The translations under genes were made by a program, and so were the position numbers. From Otis tarda (Eukaryota > Chordata > Aves > Otidiformes > Otididae), in contig CM048554.1 in the NCBI GenBank assembly GCA_026413225.1, positions 68,936,463 through 69,000,462 of the forward strand: DNA of 64,000 bases, read 5' to 3'. How positions within the stretch are numbered: position 1 is the stretch's first letter; each line of letters begins with the position of its first letter. Below are positions 36,045 to 46,817 of the stretch, one piece after another. The notes under the pieces are model-generated. The model was not told where the DNA came from. It did not search any database and saw only the letters and a program-made list of their open reading frames with translations.

Positions 36045-36261
36045 CTATTGGAATGAAAGACATCTTCTGCATGGGGCAAACATGCCATATACTCTTTGTA
36101 GAGCTGTTTAGCTGCTTCTATCCTGAACTCAGATAAATGATGGTGGAGTTGGTGTGGGAAGGTCTGGGAGAAGGTATCTGTACCTGCTTCCTGGTCAATG
36201 GCATCATCAAGGGACCAGAAAAGCAGGCGTGGATAAAGTGGTATAGATATCCTAAGCCTTC
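36045..36261 (-). CDS. Candidate exon: central part of an RGS-like domain
   Basis: 217 bp, fully open, phase 1 in and phase 2 out. Acceptor AGATTTTGTCTACAG|GA; strong donor CCAATAG|GTAAGA. The peptide has LYPRLLFWSLDDAI, an insert rich in His/Thr, then FRIEAAKQLYKEYMACLPH and AEDVFHSN. LLFW followed by EAAKQLYKEYM matches the alpha-4/alpha-5 core of RGS domains (NxxFW ... AKxIYxxFI). Joining its final AG to the first A of the next exon makes an Arg codon in frame, and the combined spacing to YSENNFL fits one RGS fold. This is the best-supported exon of the model. A solo LTR sits about 700 bp upstream in the preceding intron. Confidence 0.52.
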
Positions 36262-36942
36262 CTGTAGACAAAATCTATTTTACTTATTATACCAGGAGCT
36301 AGAATAAAGACTGTGAATCTATGTCCTATTCCATGCTGAGGATAAGTTTCTTCATTTTGCCAGCCTTTTAAAAGATCTGTATATTTGACTGGCTATTGGA
36401 CAGCATGAGATGAGCGATGAATTGTACTCTTGATAGACGGGTCATCTACAATACAATATTGATTAACTCTCATTCCCCTGCAATATGTATACACATACAC
36501 AAATGGACAAACACATTCATTCAATTTTGGCAGGTATTTTCAAAATCTTTTTGTATAGGCATTGTTCTTACTTTATATCCTGACTGAACGTGACAATATC
36601 TCCATCAAATCAGAAATGGAAACTAAATTTTGCTTTTAAATTTCTACTGCAAATCAGAGATGAGCTTTGTGCTTGTACCCATGAGAATCTTTGACCTCAA
36701 GACAGACTTTTAGATCTCCAAAGCACACATCACCATAACAAAATTAAAGTACTATGGGTTATGCTGGAACTCAGAATAATGGCAGTATTTATCTAAAATG
36801 CATCCAGTGAAATGTTTTGTATGCCATTCTATTTAACAGTTATAATTTGCAGAATTTCATTTGTCTACCTTTTTTTCCTAGTGAAAGAAAAATAAAGAAA
36901 ATAAAAGCAAAAAGACAGCTTTAAAATTGGTACGTAAAATAG
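36262..36942. other. Putative intron sequence before the solo LTR
   Basis: AT-rich, no repeat or exon recognised. Confidence 0.4.
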
Positions 36943-37995
36943 TGTCGTAGTTCAGCCCTGATTGGGACCAGACTATGCAGTCTCTCTCCCGCTCCACACA
37001 CCCTCCGAGAGAATAGGGGGAGATGATATAAGGAAAAATGGCTCGAGGTTTGAGATAAGGATGGGGAGAAATCCTTAAAGTTACCGTCACGGGCAAAACA
37101 GACTCGACTTGGGGAAAATTATTCATTTATTTCTAAAACTAGCAGGAGAATGAGACAGGGAACAAGATAACCTCCCGCCACCCCTCCCTTTTCCCAAGCT
37201 TAACATTATCTCTACTCCCTTCCCCTCCCGAGCGGCACGGGGGGAAGAGGGAATGGGGGTCGCAGTCAGTTCAATCATGCGTTGTTTCATGCTGCTGCTT
37301 CATGGTCGGGGGAAGAACTCACATTCCTCCCCTGCTCTGTTGTGGGGCCCCTCCCAGGGGCCACAGTCCTTCATGAAACTGCTCCGGCGTGGGTCATCTA
37401 TTCCATGGGGTGCAGTCCTTCCAGAACAGCTGCCCCAGCGGGGCCTCCATGGGCCACAGCCTCCTTTAGGCTTCCACCTGCTCCGGCGTGGGGTCCTCCA
37501 GGGGACAACCTGCTCCACCATGGTTATCACCACAGGCTGCAAGGGAATCTTGGCCAGGAGCCACATTACTCCTCCCCCTCCTTCTTCACTGACCTTGGTG
37601 TCTGCAGCCGTTCCTCACAACAGGCTGGCAGACACCTCTCAGGATCCTTTTTACATCTTATTCACTTCTCATCTCCTCTCCACTTCTTGCAGCCAGGCCG
37701 GGCCGAGTCGGGCCCAGTCGGCTGCCCGGTGGGAGGCCAGAGGGTGAGGCCTGCAAGGCCCACAAGGCTCGCGCCCCCCCATCTCTGCCCCTGCTCAGCT
37801 GCTTCACATCCTCCTTCTTTTTCCTGTTTTCCCCTTCTTAAATATGTTATTGCAGAGGCGTTATCACGGGACATTCTGCTACTAATTGGCCAGCAGCGGA
37901 TCCGCTGAGTCCACTGAACAAAGGGGAGCGACTTCTAGCAGTTTCCTATAGAAGCTACCACCTTAGGCCCCCCCTCACTAAACAAAACCAGAACA
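36943..37995 (-). mobile_element. Complete solo LTR of an endogenous retrovirus, about 1053 bp
   Basis: On the minus strand it begins TGTTCTGGTTTTGTTTAGTG and ends GGGCTGAACTACGACA, i.e. TG...CA termini. The same ends occur at 18763-18802, which defines the boundaries. Flanks AATAG (36938-36942) and AATAA (37996-38000) agree at four of five bases, probably an aged 5-bp target duplication. No internal retroviral genes adjoin it, so it is a solo LTR from recombination between two LTRs. The 160-210-residue open frames inside are LTR sequence, not genes. Confidence 0.88.
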
Positions 37996-38000
37996 AATAA

Positions 38001-40316
38001 TAAGAGGAATACATCGTGGACTAGTTTTTTTGCTATTGTAGTTCTAAATATTAGAGTAACGAAAAGTATTTCTTTTTCACTAAATTAATCTAGTGCCATG
38101 TTTTTCTCTCTTTTCCTCTCTCATCCCAATTATTCTTTTCCTTTTATAATACTCTTGTTAAGTACTTACAATCCAGCTGTAATCTGTTGCCACAGCATTT
38201 GTACAGCTGAAAAGAAAACATTACTGAATTGTCAGCATGTTTTCAACTTCATTAAAGATGACAACCTGGTAATCAGCTGTACAGACTGTATTACCACAGT
38301 TACAGGGAAATCTGAGCTATTTTCCTGACATTAAATCATCCTAACAGCAGCCAGCATACTCCAGAACTGAGTTGCTCAGCTCACGCTTTCATGTTTCCTA
38401 ATAATTTGCTTTGAGATAATTTTAAATTCGCTTCATATGGCTCTCTGAAACAAGGACTGCTCCCAAATGGCTGTTTGAGAGAGTGTCAATGTAGCTATAA
38501 GTTTACTTGGGATGACTGATTTTGAGGTAAAGTTTGAGCTGCTCTTCCACTGAATTAAAGTACTGAAATCTGTCAGGGGCCAAAAATCCACTTCAAAGAG
38601 AACTGACTTTTCATAATTCTGGTTAAATTTCATCTTCATTTCAGTAAATTGTGGTTGTTTGGAAATGCCGTGTGTGTACAGGAAGGTAATTTTTAGTTTT
38701 CTGTAATTCCACCAATAGAAAGCATAATGCTTCCTTACAGAAATGTTTTGAAAGAGTGCAGAGACTGAAATTGGTACAAGTGAAAAGCAGTGCAGTCAAG
38801 GAGAAGGAAGAAAAACTGGAGAATGACAATAATATAAAGTGACACCTACATAAGGCAGAAGAAATAGTTTATTTTTTTTTTTTCCTTAAAAAAAGAAGAA
38901 GAATCTGGTGAGCCACTCATGACTAGATCTTTAGGACTAGGACAAAACTATTTTAGACAGGGTTTGGTAGAAGGAAAGAAATTACTTGATGCTGAATTTG
39001 GAGATGTCCAAATAAAACTTAAGGGTTAGAATGGAAGAAAGTACAAAGGTGCTGATGAGAGAAAAGTCTAGTCAGAGTTCGTCGAGATAAGCATTGGTGA
39101 CAGAGCAGAATGGAACCATTGGAAAGGAGACCAATTGTTTGTCACATACAAACAAGGTGATATTTTCTATAGAAAATAGAAAGATAATAATCTGAAAGTG
39201 ATGCGAAGAGACTTCTTGGAACAATTTAAGAGATAGAGTCAAAGAGATATGCAAAAGAAGTGATTCTCAGGCATCAGATGAATTTAAATGGGAAAATATT
39301 TATAGAAATAGCAAAGTTATAACAGCTGCAGTAGTCAGATGAAACATCTCTAAGAGAAAAAAGAGCAATTTCAGACAAGGGAGGACACAATGAATACATG
39401 AACAGAGGAAAATAGGAAAGAAGCCAAAGATGACTTCCTGGGTCATAAGAATCATTCATGAAATGTATATGATGGAGAGCTGTATAGCCAGAAACCGGAT
39501 GTATAAAGGAAAAAAAAAAGTATGAAGGCAACATTAAGGTGTGAAAAGCAGTTGAAGGAAAGCAATGTGGCAAAGCACAATCACAGGAAGCATGTAGTGT
39601 CTGCCAGACCACATCATCCAAAGAAAACATGGCCTGAGCAGGGCTTCTTGCCAAATATTTGATGTTCCAAGACCAGATGAATTTGCTGTTGGCTAGGGGC
39701 CTTGCCTTTTTCTTATCGAAAGTCCCCAGACAAGGAGCATACAAATGCAGTATATCAACAGCATCTGACCCATTGTGCATGTGTTGTGCAATGGCTGTGC
39801 ATGCACTGGTTGCCCAGATTTGCAGTGCATGTGCAGATCAATCAACCAGCACGTGCCCAGTGATTTTGATGAACATTCATTATGTTTGACTTGCTCTAAG
39901 GAGGAGACAAAGCTACCTTGTGTGTGGACAGTGACCATTTGTCTAGGATTTCAGGACATCTGCCATCCCAAACTCACTCTTTTCTGGAAGGTGGAAGAGG
40001 CAGCAGAGGAGGCAAGCTGTGCCAGTGTTGTTAGATAAGGATATTCATGAATTGTGTAAGAGCAAAGCATTCTGCACAACATAGGCACAGAGGAAAAAAC
40101 AGTCCAGGTTCTTGCAGAGCGAGGATGGAGAATTTAGCAACAGTGCAGCCACTTTCACTTTTGCTGCAATGCAGTCTGAGGAAATGTACTTACATCACGT
40201 GGTTATGTTACCTGAATTGAGCTGCCAGAATAGCAGAACCTCTTGGAATGTCAAGTCTAAGCCACAACATTCATATAGTTTATATCGGCAAAGCTGATAA
40301 TGTCAAGGAAACATAC
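38001..40316. other. Putative intron of the RGS-like gene
   Basis: Contains purine-rich plus-strand sequence (38880-39560), which keeps minus frames open. A minus open segment at 38433-38639 (VLFEVDFWPLTDF) is exon-like but its phases do not fit between the flanking candidate exons. A minus open frame to 39780 has no good splice sites. Confidence 0.35.
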
Positions 40317-40447
40317 TGGGGAAATGCAGGTTTAGATAAAAGTATTTGGACAAATCTATGACAGCAGAGCCACTCCTAAGAACATTTGCTTTAGCATCAG
40401 GAAGCATGATATCAGTTTTATAGTCTATGGGATGCCTATGAACTCGT
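40317..40447 (-). CDS. Candidate exon of the RGS-like gene
   Basis: 131 bp, phase 2 in, phase 1 out. Acceptor ATCTCTTCTCCTGGCAG; donor CCCCA|GTATGT. Its 43 complete codons include RVHRHPIDYKTDIMLPDA and VIDLSKYFYLNLHFP. Its last A plus the first GA of the 36261 exon make an Arg codon, so the frame continues into the RGS-like core. No domain recognised. The phase agreement is encouraging, but the sites were chosen with the chain in mind. Confidence 0.35.
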
Positions 40448-40884
40448 CTGCCAGGAGAAGAGATCGAAGCAGCTTTTCTTGGTGTGTTTAAAGGATACCT
40501 GGTGCCTCTCAGGCTCCAAGGATTCAGCTGCCTCCAAATGCAGTGTGACCAGCACATGTACTATGATGACTGCCATTAGTGACAGGGGACAGCAACATAC
40601 AGCTGAGCCTAACAGAAAGAGGGGGAGACCTCAGCAGCTGAGATTACCAACACCAGCATGAGATAAGTGAGCATTGGCCTTCTGTAGCTACCAAAATCAA
40701 GTATCAAAACTAAGGAGACCACCTCTGCTGAGCCTGAGTTGCAGTGCAGCTCCCACTCTGCTCCATTTTAATGCTAGACTGTGTGGTCACATAGGACACG
40801 ACCCTTGAAGCAAGTATCTCATTTGTCTTTTCTTGCTCTCCACAGCCCAGCTATAGTCTAATTACCCTAAAGGTGATCACTTAC

Positions 40885-40928
40885 AGGCCCTCTTCAGCAA
40901 TTACAGTCTGCTTCTGGACACTGTCAGA
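40885..40928 (-). CDS. Candidate 44-bp micro-exon of the RGS-like gene
   Basis: Very good signals: the acceptor has a long polypyrimidine tract (TTTACTTTCACTCCTTCTGCATCCAG) and the donor is GGGCCT|GTAAGTG. Phase 0 in and phase 2 out, exactly what the neighbouring candidates (44368-44487 and 40317-40447) need. It would encode only SDSVQKQTVIAEEG. Too short to judge by content. Confidence 0.22.
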
Positions 40929-43191
40929 CTGGATGCAGAAGGAGTGAAAGTAAACTCAACTGTTCGTCTAGAAGACAACTTTTCCAGAATATGCTTTCTG
41001 GTATAGTCGTATAGCATCTACACAAGTCCAGAAAGGGTGCAGTGAAATATTAGATGGAGTAGGAGTCCTTGCTTTTGACAATCTAGTGTATAGAGACACT
41101 CAACTAAAACTTAATAGCACTACTTGCAAGATGGAGTGCCATCTAAAACTGAATCATAGCAAAATAAAAATTGGTGTCGTGTGAGTTACTTTGATAAGAC
41201 CTTGGAAAAAAATACCTCTGGACCTGTTCTAATAAAGTGAAAACAATAAACCATTTTCAAATCTCCAGCTTCTTGGTGGAAAAATCAGAATCCATAATAA
41301 TCATTATGGTTTACCTAGGACAGATTAATACAAGTCTCTGCTATGAAGCCCAAAATAAAACCCCAAAGACATATGTTATTGGAAAAATTTGATGAGAACT
41401 TTGAGAACACTGGGGCTGTATCATTTTTAAACAACAATAAATGACAGCAATAAATGGTAGCAACAAAGTCATCGGATGTGTTCCAGGGCACGTTCCTAAA
41501 AATTCAGGTCACAACACTGAAAAGGTAGATCTTCCGTAAAGGGTGGACAGAGCAATATTTTGTAGGAGAAGCTTTGGGGGCAAAAGGATTGAGAGTGTAG
41601 AACCATCACAGGAAAATTATACTCAAATAGAAAAGAATTTACCACTGTCACTGGATGTCAGTACATACTGTGAAGTATAGCTGAAATAGATCACAAACCT
41701 TAGGGGATATTCTTGACAAATCTTAAGCTTCTGCACCATCTAGACTTTACACGTGATCATAAACCTACAAAGGCATGACTTCAAAGCGAAATACAAGCCC
41801 AGAAGAGAAATTCCTGTAGCAACATGTACTGATGTCTGAAAAAAAAGGAGCAGAAATTCCACGGAAAAATAGAGAAAATCAGTGTGATGAATCTTTTAAA
41901 AGAATAAGTCAGGGTGGCTTGCCTGAAAACAAGTTCTCCTGGCCTATCAGGACTTCTGGAGCGTAAAAAACCAAAGTTAACATGGAAAATGAAAGGAAAG
42001 AAAGCAATGACACTGAATAAAACTCCTTCCAGGCATCTGAAAAGATTTATGAATCTGACAATGATGTTACAGGAAGTCTGAGGATCCAACATACTTCATC
42101 AGTCCCAAATGTGTGTGAAAGACTACACATGGTTAGGACACACTGACATATTGTATCTTTTTCTTTCATATGGCAATAAAAATGTACTGCAACATTTGAA
42201 ACAATTGAATAAGCTAATATGCATTAATGAATTAATAAACACTTCCACTATAGAAATGACTAGAGGCAGAAGCAGAGGCTTTTATACTAACAGATGATGC
42301 ACTTTAGAGGGCTCAGGAGCAATGGATAACTGATCTAGAGGATACCCATAACCCGATGCTAGACTGTTATTAGAAAAATATTTTTGAAGTAGATCCAACA
42401 GACAATGCATGACTGATCTCTGGACTGGGTGACACCAAGGCGATGTTCACCAGCTAAAGGAGCAATAGCGACTTTGCTTCACATCATGAACCACAGGGCA
42501 CATTTGAAAAATTTCAAAGCGCTGGTGTTTCATCTACGCACAGGCACACACAGACGAGCAGAGCCCACCGTCACAGGGGCTGGCTGAAGTGCACACAAAT
42601 CAGCAAGTGGATTCTGATGCTGTTTAAGGTGGTCAAGGGTGCTACCTCTTTGTTTACTAAGCTGCTAAAATGCACCTCTGTGGTCAACTGTTTCACCTTC
42701 ACAGGCTTTAGCAAGCAGAAAGTGCAAAGCTGTAACCCCTGTGAAAAGTGTGTCTTTTCCTTTCCAAAACCTCACGTCAGAGCGATGTAAAACAGCTGAG
42801 TGAACAGAGGCAAAAGAAAAATAAAAATAGAAATACTATTCATTATAAAAATGCCAGGATACCAGATCCTTCCAAAACAGGATTATAAAGGCCAGTGCCA
42901 CTCTAGCCGGGTAACTGAACACCCTGGGCGAGGTATTAGTAAGGCAAAGGAGGAGGTCCTCTCTCCTTGAAATTACAGATGCTTAGGAGCTGCTTCTATC
43001 AGTATGAGCACAGCAGGTGATGACCATAACAACCCTTGTGACATATGGAAGATGATTCCCAGCAAGCCACCTACCTCTGGAAGAAAATAGGCAACACAGC
43101 TCACAGCCTACACACTCCATGGCTAGTGGCCACTAGTGACCTAGTGGCAATTCATAGAAATGCACAGGACAGACCTTGGTACATAGAATCA
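40929..43191. other. Putative intron of the RGS-like gene
   Basis: AT-rich, purine-rich plus strand. A plus-strand frame at about 41833-42150 reads as a very polar peptide (MSEKKGAEIPRKNRENQ and on) with two stops; it could be a pseudogene fragment or a composition effect. No repeat recognised. Confidence 0.35.
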
Positions 43192-43479
43192 TAGAACCAC
43201 AGAATAGTTTGCGTTGGAAGGGACCTTAAAGACCATCTAGTCCAACCCTCCTGCAAGGAGCAGTGACATCTCCAAGCAGATCAGGTTGCTCAGAGCCCCG
43301 TCCAACCTGGCCTTGAATGTTTCCAGGGATGGGGCATCCACCACCTCTCTGGGCAACCTGTTCCAGTGTTCCACCACCCTCATTGTAAAAAATTTCTTCC
43401 TTATGTCCAGTCTGAATCTACTTCCTTCTATTTTAAAAACATTACCCCTTGTCTTTCATAACAGGCCCTGCTAAAGAGT
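43192..43479 (-). mobile_element. CR1 3' end, joined to CR1 endonuclease sequence
   Basis: Minus-orientation CR1 3' end: ACATAGAATCATAGAACCAC, GTTGGAAGGGACCTTAAAGA, GGCCTTGAATGTTTCCAGGG, CTCTCTGGGCAACCTGTTCC, up to ACAGGCCCTGCTAAAGAGT. Instead of continuing into reverse transcriptase it joins endonuclease-domain sequence at about 43480. Confidence 0.92.
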
Positions 43480-43965
43480 GGGCAGGCTCTAAAGTGCCCA
43501 GGCTGCCTCCAATCTTGATGTCATTGATTAGCTCAGTTGCATTGGTGACCAACAGGTCCAGTATGTCATCCCTTCTGATAGGGTTGTCTATCACCTGGCT
43601 TAAGAAGTTATCCTCAATGCATTCTAGGAGTCTCCTGGACTGCCTACAGCTTGCCGTGCCACTTTTCCAGCAGATGTTGGGGTGGTTGAAGTGCCCCAGC
43701 AGGATGAGAGCCTGAGAGCATGATGCCTCCTGTAGCTGGAGTAAGAAGACTTTGGCAATAGGCTTCCCTGTAGTAGACACGAACCACAAGGTTCCCTTTG
43801 TTGCCTTCGTCTCTAATTCTTACTCATAAGCTTTCAACCTGCTTAGGGCTATTTGTCAGACACAGCTCTTCACAATCTATCAATTTCTTGATATAGAGGG
43901 CAACACCTCCACCTCTCCTTCCTTGTCTTGTCCATAAACAGCCTGTAGCCACTGATAACTATGCA
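43480..43965 (-). mobile_element. CR1 ORF2 endonuclease-domain fragment
   Basis: Minus-strand translation gives CR1 apurinic-type endonuclease landmarks in order: GYRLF near 43945, RGGGVALYIKKLIDCEEL near 43885, RIRDEGNKGNLVVRVYYR near 43800, then HFNHPNICWKSGTASCRQ, RRLLECIEDNFLSQVIDNP and LLVTNATELINDIKIGG. In family order this precedes the reverse transcriptase by a long stretch, yet here it abuts the 3' end. Internal frameshifts and stops make it non-functional. Confidence 0.85.
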
Positions 43966-44367
43966 GGAGAAAATCCAGACTTAAAATCCAGGGAGACTAC
44001 ATCAGCATATGCTGAGATGCCTTCTCTCTGTGGCTTAACCACGTTAATTCCTAGCATCCTAATACTGGTTTAGACCTTGTGGTTTCCTTGACCTTCATGT
44101 TCCTTGTGCAAGCGTGCACACAGAGCTTTTGCTCAGAGACTCCAAAGATGCATTTACTTAGAACATGAGACATTTACTCTGCACAGCAAGCTTCCTAAAT
44201 GCAGTGTCCCATGCCTGGTCTTGTGTTACTCATGGAAGAGGTGAACTTCACTGTCACATCAATTGAAACAAAAGTTGTGTCCACCTGCATCTGGGTAAGC
44301 ACTGAGGCAACACATGGTTTGATCTTGTAAAACCTGACCAGGCTCTCTCTTGATATAATATACTCAC
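43966..44367. other. Intron-like non-coding sequence
   Basis: No repeat recognised with confidence; it may include the decayed 5' edge of the CR1 copy. Confidence 0.35.
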
Positions 44368-44487
44368 CTGGTTCTCCACGTACTCTAGAACTCTTTTGTT
44401 CTTTAAGGATCTTTCTCTGCTGTGCACACATCTCCTTTGCAGCACTTGCCTTCCTTGTTTAGCTGTTGATGACCTTCTGGTACCCTT
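44368..44487 (-). CDS. Candidate exon of the RGS-like gene (basic segment)
   Basis: 120 bp, phase 0 at both ends. Excellent acceptor (GCTGTTCCACTTCTTTCTTAAG) and a near-consensus donor (AACCAG|GTGAGTA). The 40 residues are strongly basic (KGTRRSSTAKQGRQVLQRR ... LKNKRVLEYVENQ). A second frame is also partly open here, so the frame choice rests on phase agreement with its neighbours. The next intron contains the rearranged CR1. Confidence 0.3.
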
Positions 44488-44911
44488 CTTAAGAAAGAAG
44501 TGGAACAGCACCAGCCACCTCCTCAGGGTGTCTAGGATAATTCATCCTACACAGGAGCTCAAAATCTAGCAGCTTGCTGTGATAAGGTCCTCCGTATCTC
44601 ACAGGCAAGATTTGGAGTACTATCTATTGCAAACATCTTAATATCTTAAAGCTTGAATTGTTTCCTGTCACCGTTTGTGCATTCAAGGCAGGTACTGAGC
44701 TGCATTCTGATTCAAATCTTCTACAAGCAGTGATTCTGGCACAGAATGTTTTATAATTTTATATATTTAAACTTATGTAACAGGGAAGTATACAAACCCT
44801 GAGCTTGTAAGAAGAGCCATGTGAGTCTTATACGAAAAATTCTGCTTACTGGCTGCCAAGGATGTCTACTGCTGCCAGCAAGAAGACAGGTTTACCTGAA
44901 ACACAGAACAG

Positions 44912-44993
44912 CTGTGGTGGGAAGGCACCTCTGGAGATGGGCTAGTCCAGCCCCCAACCGAGCAGGGTCACCGCCAGCAGGTTGCCCAGGGCT
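44912..44993 (-). mobile_element. Short diverged CR1 fragment
   Basis: GGTGGGAAGGCACCTCTGGAG, then CTAGTCCAGCCCCCAACCGAG, then GGTTGCCCAGGGCTG, in minus orientation. An older subfamily than the 8.2 and 43.2 kb copies. Confidence 0.75.
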
Positions 44994-46639
44994 GTTTCTC
45001 ATTGAGTTTCTGAAGCACCTTTGCCTATTAGCGGTCTACGTTGTGACAGACTGCATTTCATTAAGAAGAAACTTCAGAGCTAACATCACAATTTTTAGTT
45101 AAGTACCAAAATTACAAGTGACAGGATGAAGGAAAAGGTGCATTTCCAGTCCAAGAGATTCTTTGCGTATAAGAAGATACAGCAGCAGATTTTTTACATC
45201 AGCTTGGAAAGACAATACCCAGGAGAGGTAATCTGTCTAAGGAATTAGTCTGTAATTCTGATGAGTGTGAAACTGTCGTGTCAGCTTTGCCAGCTGAGCA
45301 AATCGGACAACACAGCCCAAGACTCAGCCAGCACATGAAGCAGTTTTAAGGTGTGTTGTCATTTTATTTCTTTGTACTCACTTTCAAAGCCAATAAATAG
45401 TTCCCTGACTTTTCTCCATCTTTTCTAGAGTAAATATCTCTTCTGTAATATTATGTTTTCTTCCATTTTAGGAGCTATTTCAGATTGACCTGATAAATAT
45501 TAATCATTTCACTCTTCAAGTTGGGAAAGGTCCCTGGAAGATGCCAGTTGTATCCAGGACACTTCTCTACTAACCAACAAGAACTGGTAACACGAGCTGC
45601 CAAGCTGGCAGCTGGAAACATCCCTTGCTATCAGCCAAAGGCAAGGAGCAAGCAGCAGGGAGATGCGGAGAAGCCCTGAGACCTGAGCGTCGTACTGATT
45701 CCGACACTTAATGTTACTCCTGGCTGACAGCGTGACTCACTGGTGTGACTCAGACCTGCAAACCCATCATGGATGTGTAAAGGAACACTTTCTCAGAGAG
45801 CAAATTCCTCAGCGACAGTTTCCTGAGTGCCCCAAATTCCCAGGTTCTGCACTGAGACTCTAAATCGCCACATAGTATGTGCCACTGCAGTTCATCCGCA
45901 GCAACACAAGGGCTGGCACCTGCAGATTTCATGTTTATGGAAGAGTGTGACAGACTACAGCTTTATTGCAGTAATTCATGATGTTTCTATAACACCTCTT
46001 TTTCAAAATAGGCATAGTAAGAGATTCCTAAATAGTGTTTCTTGGTTGCTAATAGCTTGTGCCAAGCCTGAGTTGCTGACAAGAGAATGTTTTTTTACAT
46101 CTTTATTAATCTGAAAGCCTGTTCCATTTATTTCGGGCCAGTCTGATCCTAGATCACTGCTCCAGGAGCCAGTGCAGTAGAAAGGACGCTGAGACTGCCC
46201 GCTGTCACAAACAACGGGATTTGGAAGAAGACTTTTGTTCTGAGCCTGTCATTGCCTGAGTTGATAATCTGTTTCTATGTAACACCATTGGTTTCCATTC
46301 TTTTCAGTGCAGTTAAGACTAAAGCCTGGATGGAAGATAGGGTGAAGTTAGACTGTTCAAGATGAGAAAATACGAGAAGAGACTCTGGACTCTCAGTCCA
46401 GACAGTTATTAAATGACCTGTTATCTGATATTAAATGGTACCTGCTACTTGGAGAAAGAAAATATTATATACACAGTAAAAATGTTGAAGGCTATGAAGT
46501 TATTTTTTGAAATCCTGATTATAGAGGTTGACAATCTTCTTTGAGAAAGAAAAAAAATCCTTTTGTTTTAAAAGCAATTTAAGCTCACAATCTTCTGTTT
46601 TAACTGCCCATGCCATACTATGACTCTTGTAAATACTAC
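44994..46639. other. Putative intron / non-coding
   Basis: No repeat or exon supported. Short open frames only. Confidence 0.4.
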
Positions 46640-46817
46640 CTGATACCTTGAAATCATCTTCTCTAGGACACCATGCTCAAATACACGTGCCGTGCCCCTA
46701 ACTTTATGTCCCATTGCCAAGCCTGTGAGTAATCCAGACCCTTTCACAATTTTTCTCTCTTTAACAGAAAGTGTCAGCAGCAAACCACACACGTGCCGGT
46801 GGCATTTCTGCAGATAG
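46640..46817 (-). CDS. Candidate 5'-most supported exon of the RGS-like gene
   Basis: 178 bp, phase 2 in, phase 0 out. Acceptor GGCTTTTGTGTGCAG; donor TATCAG|GTAGTA. The 59 complete codons run from YLQKCHRHVCGLLLTL through GSGLLTGLAMGHKVRG to VFEHGVLEKMISRYQ. No domain recognised. It must have upstream exons; weak candidates exist at 47547-47650 and around 48.7-48.9 kb. Confidence 0.3.

Noticed and set aside
37253-37908. Plus-strand frames of 164 and 208 residues
   Set aside because: Lie inside the solo LTR, antisense to it; no retroviral or cellular protein features.
38433-38639. Minus-strand segment with VLFEVDFWPLTDF, superficially RGS-like
   Set aside because: Phase 0 in and 1 out does not fit between the candidate exons at 40317 and 36261, and its acceptor is weak.
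39274-39780. 168-residue minus-strand frame in the putative intron
   Set aside because: Kept open by purine-rich plus-strand sequence; no good acceptor/donor pair and the phases do not fit the chain.
41833-42150. Polar plus-strand reading (MSEKKGAEIPRKNRENQ...) as a pseudogene
   Set aside because: Two stops, no recognised parent protein; purine-rich composition alone explains the Lys/Glu content.
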